Shown here one piece after another: positions 1 to 6,029 of a DNA stretch of 6,029 nt (position 1 is its first letter; each line of letters starts with the position of its first letter). The stretch comes from Planctomycetota bacterium (lineage in GTDB: Bacteria > Planctomycetota > UBA1135 > GCA-002686595), in contig JAJDES010000044.1 of NCBI GenBank assembly GCA_029259675.1, forward strand, positions 1 through 6,029, read 5' to 3'. The position numbers and the translations under genes are program-made. A model generated the notes under the pieces. The model did no database searches and was not told where the DNA came from. It worked only from the letters and a program-made list of their open reading frames with translations.

Positions 1-1619
1 TCCGGGAGGAAGGGGTCGCTGTCTATCGATTGCGGCACGCGCCCTTCATTGAAACCCGTAACGATCAAGATGGGCGCATCATCCAGCGCAAGCTCCAACC
101 AACCCAACAGCTCGATTCGCGCCGCGGAAGCTTGGGATGGGGGCAACGCCTGGCCGCGCAAACTGCGTAACAAAAAGTCGAGAGCTCGAGACGCACTCAG
201 TTCTTTGGGACCCAACCCCTTCGGCAGTGCCTCCAATTCGCTCAAGAATGTCCCAATCGCACCCAGGGCCTCCATGAGCACCCGCTCATGCTCGACATCG
301 GGGTCCAGTTCTTGTTCGCCGTAGACTGCGGTGAGGAACTCGCGCAATGGAGCCGCCCAAGCACCCAGGGGCCGCTGTTTGGCACTAACCAACTCACCGC
401 ATACAGCCAACAGGCTTGCATGCACATTCTCAATCTCCGCCGGAGCGGGTTTCGTTGAGAGCCAATCTCCATCGGCCTTTGCGGGCAAGTGCGCGCGCTG
501 ATAGTCGTCGAGCACCAAGGCTGGGTCGCGCTCGGGAAAGAGGGATGCATTGCGCAGCCAAAGCTGCCCGAGATCCGGATGGCGCACTAGAGCCGCGAAG
601 GCTTCAAAGCGCAGGCCCTTGAGATAGCGCGCTACCAAATTCAGCAACTGCACGGGTCGCGTACGATCGAGAGGAGTACCGGCGGCGTCGCGCACGCCCA
701 CACCTTCTTGGCCCAAGCGGCGACTTAGGAAAGGTGAGACTTCCCCATCGGCCACGCCGACCGTTATGGCATCTGCTGATTGTGGTTGCTCCAATCGCCG
801 CAGCACCTGACAGACTTGCTCGGCTTGATCCGCGGGCCCGGGAACCACATGCCACGCCTTCAGCGTGAGCGGCACGGAGCGGTCGGACCAAGCCTTGCGC
901 TGCAATCCGCCAAATCCGTCAAAAGCGTCCGCTTCCCCGTCCGGCGCGGCAATCAGCGCCGTAACTCGGTCGCCCAATTTCTCAAGCAAGCGCCAAAGCA
1001 GTTTGTTCCCATCGGCGACTCCGACCAGAATCACGTCAACTTGTGTGTCGAAATCGCCCGTATCGATAGCGTGGAAGCGCGCTTCGTGCGGATCGGAAAG
1101 CTCGAGTTCCGCAAGTATGGATCGATATCCGGCCTGTGCCTTTTCGAGCGCTCGCCATCGACCGGCTTCCTCCTGCGGCGTGCAGGACTCCTCGCTCGCC
1201 AGTTGCGCGAAACCGAGGCCTTCCGGAGCCAACTCCCCATGCAAGGCCCGCACGCGCTCGGCCATGGGCATCGCATCAGCAGCTCTTTCGCGATTGTTGC
1301 GAGTCAACGCGTTCCATTCCGCGCCTGATAACTGACTGATGGCTCGCTCCCAAGCCAAGGTGCGGGCCAATCGACTCGCTGCCGGTAGTGGCAAGCTGAC
1401 CAATTCGTCGGTCAATTGACCTTGGGTCACGATGCGCGGCGGCGCCCAATTCGGCGCAGCCTGCCGCGCCAGTTGCTCAAGCAAGCGACGCCCTGCGCGA
1501 GCACCCGGTGTCGCAATCACCAGGCTCGACATATCTGTGCCGTGCTTCTCTGAAAGCCAGCCTGCAGCAGCCGAAACCAGCGGCTTGTCCCAACCCAAGA
1601 AAATCCGTTCAGCGCCCAT
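1..1619 (-). CDS. AddB-like PD-(D/E)XK nuclease/helicase-family subunit, N-terminal part (cut by window edge)
   Basis: An uninterrupted minus-strand reading frame runs from ATG 1619-1617 to the left edge, giving 539 codons with no stop. An in-frame TAG at 1631-1629 leaves this ATG as the first possible one; a GGGGGA sits rather far upstream (13 nt). Family-typical landmarks are LGWDKPL (residues 8-14), a Walker-A-position segment ATPGARAGRRLLEQL (36-50), VDVILVGVADG (194-204) followed by DRVTALIAAP, and VTGFNEGRVP (about 520-529), which matches the UvrD/AddB-type 'GxNEGxxP' motif. AddB family proteins are about 1000 residues or more and end in a PD-(D/E)XK nuclease domain with iron-sulfur cysteines, so roughly half the gene, including the nuclease, is outside the window. 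The known role is double-strand-break end resection with an AddA/RecB-like partner in the cytoplasm; an addA-like gene may follow further left (inference). The Walker A lysine is not present, so this subunit probably does not hydrolyse ATP. The family call is fairly sure; the exact subfamily is less so. Confidence 0.8.
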   Translation of the reverse strand, partial: MGAERIFLGWDKPLVSAAAGWLSEKHGTDMSSLVIATPGARAGRRLLEQLARQAAPNWAPPRIVTQGQLTDELVSLPLPAASRLARTLAWERAISQLSGAEWNALTRNNRERAADAMPMAERVRALHGELAPEGLGFAQLASEESCTPQEEAGRWRALEKAQAGYRSILAELELSDPHEARFHAIDTGDFDTQVDVILVGVADGNKLLWRLLEKLGDRVTALIAAPDGEADAFDGFGGLQRKAWSDRSVPLTLKAWHVVPGPADQAEQVCQVLRRLEQPQSADAITVGVADGEVSPFLSRRLGQEGVGVRDAAGTPLDRTRPVQLLNLVARYLKGLRFEAFAALVRHPDLGQLWLRNASLFPERDPALVLDDYQRAHLPAKADGDWLSTKPAPAEIENVHASLLAVCGELVSAKQRPLGAWAAPLREFLTAVYGEQELDPDVEHERVLMEALGAIGTFLSELEALPKGLGPKELSASRALDFLLRSLRGQALPPSQASAARIELLGWLELALDDAPILIVTGFNEGRVPQSIDSDPFLP

Positions 1620-1859
1620 GGCAAGAGCCTAATCCCCCTAGGGTCCCATCCCAAGCACGCGAAAATCGCGGCCCTAGGATTGCGCCGGCGCGCCGGCCGA
1701 AGATCCCTTCGGCCAACGGGGTCCACGAGAGGCCGACCTGATGCTTCCGTGCAATTCAGCCATGCCCCAACGGAGTGTAGATTGGGAAGGGTCAGCTCTT
1801 GATGTTGCCCCTAGGCCAATTTCCCTCATGGCCGCAGTTCCGTTCTTGCTACGAAGCCG
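1620..1859. other. Divergent intergenic region with clustered palindromes
   Basis: This stretch separates the start codons of the minus-strand AddB-like gene and the plus-strand EEP gene, so it should hold both promoters. No convincing -35/-10 pair was found. It contains three CCTAGG hexamers (1638-1643 within the 8-bp palindrome CCCTAGGG at 1636-1643; 1673-1678; 1810-1815), a small inverted repeat CGCGA-AAA-TCGCG at 1658-1670, and the stronger palindromes listed separately at 1684-1714. A short plus-strand frame starting at 1741 has no recognisable content and overlaps the EEP gene in another frame, so it is not called a gene. Confidence 0.7.
1684..1714. repeat. Overlapping 14-bp palindrome and 8-bp-stem hairpin
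   Basis: Positions 1684-1697 (GCCGGCGCGCCGGC) form a perfect 14-bp palindrome. Overlapping it, GGCCGAAG at 1695-1702 and CTTCGGCC at 1707-1714 form a perfect 8-bp stem with a 4-base loop. Neither strand has a T-run after the hairpin and the flanking genes diverge, so an intrinsic terminator is unlikely. It could be an operator, a 5' untranslated-region structure or simply GC-rich sequence; function unknown. Confidence 0.55.
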
Positions 1860-2822
1860 ATGTCAGATCAAGAACATAGTCAGGACCCGGGCCCCACCCG
1901 CGGAACCATGCATAGCTTTGAACCATCGTGGCCCTGGCGTCGGGCCTTGAAGTGGCTGGCCCTAAGCTTGTGCGCAACCGCGCTGATTCTCGTCTTGCTC
2001 TTCACTCAAAACGGCCTTTCAGGGAGCTGGAAAGTTCCGGTCAGTGGCAGCCTTGGCCCCACCCAAGAGGTTAGAGGTGGTCAGACCGTCAGCGTTCTGA
2101 CGTGGAATATCGCCAAGTGCAATTTTCACCACGGCGGAATCGACTTCGCCACGCCCGAGGAAGTACGCGAACGCCTGAAACAAATCGCAGAGGTCTTGAC
2201 CTATGCAGACGCCGACCTTGTTTTCCTTTCGGAAGTCGTGTTTGAGGCGGGACCTTGTCAAGTCAATCAAGTCCTTGAGCTCGCCCAACTTGCGAACTAT
2301 CCGCTCTGGCTGTTTGCGGAGAATTACTCTTTCGGTGTCCCCTTTTATCGCATTCGCTCCGGCAACGCAGTTCTCTCGCGCTTGCCCATCCGCAACGCGG
2401 ATGTCTCGCAATTGAGCGGAGCGACTCCCTTCTATTCGCCAACCGGCAATCGGCGCATCCTTTGGTTCGAAACGCAATTGGCAGGCGACTGGATACGCGC
2501 CGCTTCGCTTCGCAACGACTCCTTTGACCTTGTGAACAACGAGCAGCAAGTCCGAGAAATCCTTTTGGAATTGGACGGGCAACCAGCGCTCTTGGCCGGC
2601 GACTTCAATGCCGAGCCCCACGACCCATCGATGCAACTCTTCGCGTCTGACGGAAAGTTTCAGGGCATCGGCGGGCAACCTAGCTTTCCGAGCACGGCAC
2701 CCGATCGACGCATTGACTTCGTACTCGCTCCATCTAAGTGGGAACCGGTAGAAGAGCGCATCCTGAAACAAAGCGGCCTGTCCGATCACCTCCCTGTATT
2801 AGCGACCTACCGCTTGCCCTAG
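1860..2822 (+). CDS. Membrane-anchored endonuclease/exonuclease/phosphatase (EEP) family protein
   Basis: The 320-residue product belongs to the EEP fold (DNase I, exonuclease III and phosphodiesterase-like metal-dependent hydrolases). Residues 1-28 are a polar N-terminus ending in WRRALK, then a hydrophobic helix at about 32-48 acts as a signal anchor and places the catalytic domain outside the cytoplasm. EEP motifs appear in order: LTWNI with Asn83, SE with Glu125 (metal ligand), GNAVLSR (168-174), GDFNA with Asp248 and Asn250, IDFV with Asp286, and SDH with Asp309 and His310. The mid-domain position where many members have a 'THL' histidine reads ASLRND (215-220), so that residue appears replaced. 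Substrate cannot be read from sequence: nucleic acid, phospholipid or another phosphodiester are all possible. ATG 1860 is the first start after an in-frame stop at 1812-1814; ATG 1908 (Met17) is an alternative that keeps the whole membrane helix. Neither has a good ribosome binding site. It diverges from the AddB-like gene and converges with the sigma fusion. Confidence 0.88.
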   Translation: MSDQEHSQDPGPTRGTMHSFEPSWPWRRALKWLALSLCATALILVLLFTQNGLSGSWKVPVSGSLGPTQEVRGGQTVSVLTWNIAKCNFHHGGIDFATPEEVRERLKQIAEVLTYADADLVFLSEVVFEAGPCQVNQVLELAQLANYPLWLFAENYSFGVPFYRIRSGNAVLSRLPIRNADVSQLSGATPFYSPTGNRRILWFETQLAGDWIRAASLRNDSFDLVNNEQQVREILLELDGQPALLAGDFNAEPHDPSMQLFASDGKFQGIGGQPSFPSTAPDRRIDFVLAPSKWEPVEERILKQSGLSDHLPVLATYRLP

Positions 2823-2841
2823 GAATCCGTCGTCCCGATAG

Positions 2842-2876
2842 GAAGGCGTGATGAACGCGTTCCGCCTTTATTTTAG
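2842..2876 (+). terminator. Probable intrinsic terminator of the EEP gene
   Basis: AAGGCG at 2843-2848 pairs with CGCCTT at 2863-2868, extended by a G-T pair 2842/2869. The 14-base loop contains the self-complementary GAACGCGTTC (2853-2862). A T-rich tail (TTTATTTT, 2867-2874) follows on the plus strand, 20 bases after the EEP stop codon. The tail overlaps the stop codon and last codons of the convergent gene. On the minus strand the same stem is followed by CCTATC, so it is a poor terminator in that direction. The 6-bp stem and long loop make it moderate, not strong. Confidence 0.5.
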
Positions 2877-5408
2877 TTTCAGCGTGACTTCACTGGTTTG
2901 GCCCGAGTGAATCTCAAAATCCTCGAACGCTCCCGGCTCGCTAAGACCCGACGCAACGGCCAATTTCCCCGGCCACAATTCAATCGCATGGGGTCCAGGC
3001 CCGAGAACCGGGTGTTCCCATAGCATTGGAAACTCCCGCTCCCTTTCGCGCAGTTGTAGCGATACCTCAATACCGGTTTCGGGCCCTTCAAGGCTCAAGA
3101 GCAAAGTCCCCGGCTGCGGCAATCGGAATTCACCTAGGTCCTCTTGACTGTTTTCTGAAACCGTTCCATTCCAAAGCTCGATGAATCCCATCCTTTCGTC
3201 TTGAACCCGAACTGCGTACTTGCCGGGCGGCATCGGCCCAAGGCTGAAGGCACCCCCGCCTAAGTACTTGGCCATTTGGGGTTGGCCGTATATCAGACCC
3301 TTGTCACTCACCTTGCTGCAGTAGATCTGAATGCTTTGGGGCGCCAGGCCACGGAAGTCGAGCACCCGCCCCTCCAAGGTGGCCGTCGGCAAAAGCTCAT
3401 CTCCCAACTCAACAACCAGCCTTCCATCTTCTGCCAGTACATTCTCGAGCGCGACGGAAGCGGGCGTCGATTGGAAATCAAAACCGGGCGGCCAAACGCG
3501 CACATTGAGCGGTTCGTTCGGGCAAGCCGCGATTCGAAACTCACCCTTGTCATCGCTTCTTTCGTGACGACTCCAAACGCCGTTCCACTCCATCGTTGTG
3601 ACTCGCAGACTTGCGCCCACAAGCGGCGAGCCGTCGGGTCGCACGACAATGCCAGTCAAGCTTGTTTCGGCCGGCAAAACCGGACTCCAAGTCGTCACTT
3701 GCTCGATTTGCGTTCGCAATAAAGCGCTCACGCCGGTTTGCCCCCCGCGACTCGCGTGCAGTTCGATTTCACCTACGTTCAGACCTTGCAGCTTGTAATA
3801 GCCGTCTTCATCGGAACGTCCATAACGACTCTCAAACTGCCCCATGCCGCCGAAACCGACGGTGACCCCGCTCGCCGGCTCTCCGCCTTCTGACGCAATC
3901 CACCCTTCGACGCTGGCTCCGCTCTCCAGAAAGATTTCGAGCAACTGTTCCCGATCTCGCTTGAGGTGCACTTCCTGCGACCATGTAGCACTGATTCCAT
4001 GCTGAGCCTGCACCCGATAAGTTCCAACGGGCAGCCCCACGAAGCGAAAGCGGCCGTTTTCGTCGGCCGTCAACACCACTTCGGAAGCACTGCTTTGGGC
4101 TGTGACAAAAGCTCCAAACTCTGCACTCGCATTGGATTTGGTGGGCCCGAAGTAAACCCGCGCACCGGCTGCAGGCTGTCCGTTCAAATCCCATACTTGT
4201 CCGGCCAGGGAAGAGCCAATTTCCGTTAGCCGCAACTCGATTCGCACTTCATCGCCTGGATTCTTGCGCAATATTTGTTGAGCTGATGGACCAAAGCCGA
4301 CGGCGCGAGCACTCAAATGAGCCCAACCGTACTTGGCGTCCAACTCAAACTCGCCAAGTTCATCGGTTCTCTTAATCGGCTCAACCCAACTACCCATGGG
4401 ACTGCTGAACACAACAGCGTCCGGAACCGGGTTGCCGTGGGGATCCAGCACGATACCCGTCACATGGAATCCGACGGGGGCTGGATGGTGCGGGGGCAAG
4501 TCTTTGGGGACCGGATCTGGTTCTGATTCAAATTCGGCTTCCAGATTCGCCGCATCTACGGGTACCGAGCTGCGCTCGCCCTCTACTTGCGAGAATGTGG
4601 CCGTTTCAATCGGATCGATCTCTGCGGGGGAAGTCTCCTCGGTTACTCCTTTGGACGGAGCCGCCGCGGAAGAAGCACCGCCCTGGAGCCAGGCTTCATT
4701 CCATACCCACAGGCCCAGCCCCAACGTCGCCGCAACGACGCCCACCAACTTTATCTTTGCGCCCATCCAAGCCACCTCGGGTAAGGCAACACCCGGTTTT
4801 GCGAGAGTTGCTTCTTTGCGTTGAATACCAAGTAGGGAGCCGAAGGCCCACGTTGCTTCTTGACCGTGCTGCGCTTCGAGCTTTTGTCGCAGAAGCTGCA
4901 ATGCGCGATTCAAGCGCGTATGCACCGTGGCAATCGGTACCTGCAATTGCTCCGCGATCGCGCGAGGCCGCTTGCCTTCGAAATACCTCAGCAAAACGCA
5001 GGAACGTAAGTGCTCAGGCAGCGACTGAATCGCATCCACCACATCGCGCAACAGGCTTTCGCGCTGCACAAAGTCGAGCGTGCACTCTGGCCCATCGGGC
5101 ACAGCGGCCAGCTCTTCACGGCGCTCCCTGCGCGAACGTCCACGGCTCTTGCGAAGCGCGAGAAAGCGCGTCGCCGCTCGCAACCAAGCTCCAAAGCTAT
5201 CGCCCTTTCGATCCAAGGCAGTACCTGTGGATGATTGCGGCTTCTGCAAAGCTGCCACGAACGCCTCTTGCACCACATCCTCTGCCAAGTGCTCGTCGCC
5301 CAGCATGCTTGCCGCCAGGGCGCGCAAGCCCGACACCTGTCGCAACAGCGCTTCTGAGATCGGATCGGCCGGAGAATTCATGATTCGCAACGGGAACGGT
5401 GCTCCCAT
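2868..5408 (-). CDS. ECF sigma factor fused via one transmembrane helix to carboxypeptidase-regulatory-like repeats
   Basis: The 846-residue product starts with a complete ECF sigma-70 module. Region 2 spans about residues 20-95, with LAEDVVQEAF (41-50) and the basic SRGRSRRERR. Region 4 spans about 118-178, with SLPEHLRSCVLLRYFEGK and the helix-turn-helix AIAEQLQVPIATVHTRLNRA. A single hydrophobic helix follows at about 218-236, preceded by AKIK, predicting sigma inside and the rest outside. An acidic, proline-rich linker (about 243-312) leads to tandem beta-sandwich units starting near 314, 399, 498, 583 and 676. They recur as G-x-V ... G-x-P-x-x-G/D-A ... D-x-x-G-x-F/Y, as in CarboxypepD_reg/peptidase-associated domains. 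A degenerate sixth unit fills about 766-846. Ordinary ECF factors are about 160-200 residues. No HxxxCxxC anti-sigma zinc motif is seen in the 180-218 joint. ATG 5408 is chosen because GGAG lies 9 nt upstream and an in-frame TGA at 5426-5424 precedes it; Met10 lacks such a site. Inferred role: membrane-tethered transcription initiation factor controlled by an external signal, possibly released by proteolysis. Confidence 0.9.
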   Translation of the reverse strand: MGAPFPLRIMNSPADPISEALLRQVSGLRALAASMLGDEHLAEDVVQEAFVAALQKPQSSTGTALDRKGDSFGAWLRAATRFLALRKSRGRSRRERREELAAVPDGPECTLDFVQRESLLRDVVDAIQSLPEHLRSCVLLRYFEGKRPRAIAEQLQVPIATVHTRLNRALQLLRQKLEAQHGQEATWAFGSLLGIQRKEATLAKPGVALPEVAWMGAKIKLVGVVAATLGLGLWVWNEAWLQGGASSAAAPSKGVTEETSPAEIDPIETATFSQVEGERSSVPVDAANLEAEFESEPDPVPKDLPPHHPAPVGFHVTGIVLDPHGNPVPDAVVFSSPMGSWVEPIKRTDELGEFELDAKYGWAHLSARAVGFGPSAQQILRKNPGDEVRIELRLTEIGSSLAGQVWDLNGQPAAGARVYFGPTKSNASAEFGAFVTAQSSASEVVLTADENGRFRFVGLPVGTYRVQAQHGISATWSQEVHLKRDREQLLEIFLESGASVEGWIASEGGEPASGVTVGFGGMGQFESRYGRSDEDGYYKLQGLNVGEIELHASRGGQTGVSALLRTQIEQVTTWSPVLPAETSLTGIVVRPDGSPLVGASLRVTTMEWNGVWSRHERSDDKGEFRIAACPNEPLNVRVWPPGFDFQSTPASVALENVLAEDGRLVVELGDELLPTATLEGRVLDFRGLAPQSIQIYCSKVSDKGLIYGQPQMAKYLGGGAFSLGPMPPGKYAVRVQDERMGFIELWNGTVSENSQEDLGEFRLPQPGTLLLSLEGPETGIEVSLQLREREREFPMLWEHPVLGPGPHAIELWPGKLAVASGLSEPGAFEDFEIHSGQTSEVTLKLK

Positions 5409-5633
5409 CTTAGGAATCTCCGCTCATTCCCAATCCTCTTGCGCCAATTCGGATTTTTTTCGTTTGCTGTCGGCGAGCGTGGCGCGCTACCCAGTGGAGC
5501 TGGGAGAAAGGGGCACGTCGGGCCCAATCGCGTACTGGCTCCTTACAGTCCTCAGCGCCTCCCCCTGGATGCGCGCTAAACTGGCCCCCATCTTGCACCA
5601 CCGGTATTGACCCAAATCAGCCCCAAAGTCTCC
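5409..5633. other. Divergent intergenic region between the sigma fusion and the S9 peptidase
   Basis: These 225 bases should contain the promoters of both flanking genes. Visible features are a run of seven T at 5454-5460 and a small inverted repeat CCCAG (5490-5494)/CTGGG (5500-5504) with a 5-base loop. No clear sigma-70 -35/-10 pair and no GGAAC-type ECF -35 element was recognised on either strand. The short frames here carry no recognisable protein sequence. Confidence 0.6.
5418..5421 (-). promoter_or_regulatory. Ribosome binding site deciding the start of the sigma fusion
   Basis: GGAG on the minus strand stands 9 nt before ATG 5408-5406. The alternative ATG at 5381-5379 has its nearest purine-rich GGAG about 20 nt away, too far to be useful. 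This supports the longer N-terminus. Confidence 0.65.
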
Positions 5634-6029
5634 ATGTCGGCAATCCCTTTATCGCTCACTCTATTCTGCGCGCTGGTAACAAGCTCCGTCGAGACCTCCA
5701 AAGCGCTCTTCGCGCCCAGTGACGTCTTCGAACTTGAGTGGGTCAGCGATCCGCGCATTTCACCCGACGGCCAGAGAGTCGTTTACGTTCGCAATTCCAT
5801 GGACGTGATGACGGACGCTGCGCTCTCTACGCTTTGGATGGTGAATTTTGACGGCAGCGACGCACAGCCGCTTACCACCGGAACGCGTCACGATTCCTCG
5901 CCACGCTGGTCGCCCGACGGCAAGCGCTTGCTTTACGTCGCACGCGAAGGCGATGAAGTCCAACTCTTCTGTCGTTGGATGGAGAGCGGCCAAACTGCGC
6001 AATTGACCAACCTTCGTCACGCCCCCGGG
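5634..6029 (+). CDS. S9-family (prolyl oligopeptidase-type) peptidase, N-terminal propeller part (cut by window edge)
   Basis: The frame is open from ATG 5634 to the right edge (132 codons). After a short hydrophobic N-terminus (residues 4-18), DVFELEWVSDPRISPDGQRV (30-49) begins a beta-propeller. Two TolB/PD40-like blades with the SPDG hallmark are visible (43-46 and 93-96), including SSPRWSPDGKRLLYVAREGD, then CRWMESGQTAQLTNL (113-127). This matches the N-terminal gating propeller of S9 acylaminoacyl-peptidase/dipeptidyl-peptidase-like enzymes, usually 600-700 residues. The C-terminal alpha/beta-hydrolase domain with the catalytic Ser-Asp-His lies outside the window, so activity cannot be checked. 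The N-terminus looks like a signal peptide but lacks a positive charge before the hydrophobic stretch. A TTG at 5607 in the same frame would add nine residues including a lysine. Neither start has a recognisable ribosome binding site. Likely role: exported oligopeptide cleavage for nutrient use. A TolB-like non-peptidase propeller is the alternative. Confidence 0.82.
   Translation, partial: MSAIPLSLTLFCALVTSSVETSKALFAPSDVFELEWVSDPRISPDGQRVVYVRNSMDVMTDAALSTLWMVNFDGSDAQPLTTGTRHDSSPRWSPDGKRLLYVAREGDEVQLFCRWMESGQTAQLTNLRHAPG

Noticed and set aside
780..1335. Two overlapping plus-strand open frames of 156-182 codons
   Set aside because: They lie opposite the continuous AddB-like frame and show no family motifs.
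1695..1714. Intrinsic terminator
   Set aside because: The stem is perfect, but no T-run follows on either strand and the flanking genes diverge, so no transcript should end here.
1755..1783. TTCAGC - 17 bases - TAGATT as a promoter for the EEP gene
   Set aside because: The spacing is right, but the -35 matches the consensus at only half its positions; too weak to annotate.
1741..1950. Possible small plus-strand gene before the EEP gene
   Set aside because: It overlaps the EEP start in another frame, lacks a ribosome binding site and has no recognisable content.
2019..2789. 256-codon open frame on the minus strand opposite the EEP gene
   Set aside because: It is antisense to a gene with clear EEP motifs, and its own translation shows no recognisable domain or motif.
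4750..4870. Anti-sigma zinc motif (HxxxCxxC) between sigma and TM parts of the fusion
   Set aside because: The stretch of about residues 180-218 contains no cysteine, so a ZAS-type anti-sigma domain is not present.
4595..5383. 262-codon plus-strand open frame opposite the sigma region
   Set aside because: The translation is low-complexity, rich in R, P, A and S, as expected for the shadow of a GC-rich gene; the opposite strand encodes an unmistakable sigma factor.
5080..5610. Plus-strand open frame reaching toward the S9 peptidase
   Set aside because: It mostly overlaps the sigma gene antisense, is in a different frame from the peptidase, and lacks motifs.

Overview
The window reads as bacterial chromosomal DNA of moderately high GC, most likely from the phylum Planctomycetota. 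Three things point there. The partial AddB-like protein on the left carries wording typical of planctomycete homologues (for example LGWDKPL near its N-terminus and DRVTALIAAP in the middle). A large ECF-type sigma factor is fused through a membrane segment to carboxypeptidase-regulatory-like repeats. The right-hand gene is an S9 peptidase of the type common in these bacteria. The assignment rests on recalled family resemblance, not on a search, and I would not go below phylum level.

Layout from left to right. Positions 1-1619 (minus strand) hold the first 539 codons of an AddB-like recombination-repair subunit; its 3' part, including the expected nuclease domain, lies beyond the left edge. 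Positions 1620-1859 are a divergent intergenic region with a cluster of perfect palindromes. Positions 1860-2822 (plus) encode a membrane-anchored endonuclease/exonuclease/phosphatase (EEP) family protein. Its probable intrinsic terminator overlaps the 3' end of the next gene. Positions 2868-5408 (minus) encode an 846-residue protein combining an ECF sigma factor, one transmembrane helix and about six extracytoplasmic beta-sandwich repeats. Positions 5409-5633 are a second divergent intergenic region. Positions 5634-6029 (plus) hold the first 132 codons of an S9-family peptidase beta-propeller, cut by the right edge.

Strands alternate at every gene, so no operon is visible and each gene is probably transcribed separately. 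The only gene pairs that could share control are the divergent ones: addB-like/EEP, and sigma fusion/S9 peptidase. The most noteworthy item is the sigma fusion. It has the architecture of a one-polypeptide transmembrane signalling device, with promoter-recognition domains in the cytoplasm and a presumed sensing or binding region outside. No RNA genes, CRISPR arrays, insertion sequences or phage genes were seen.
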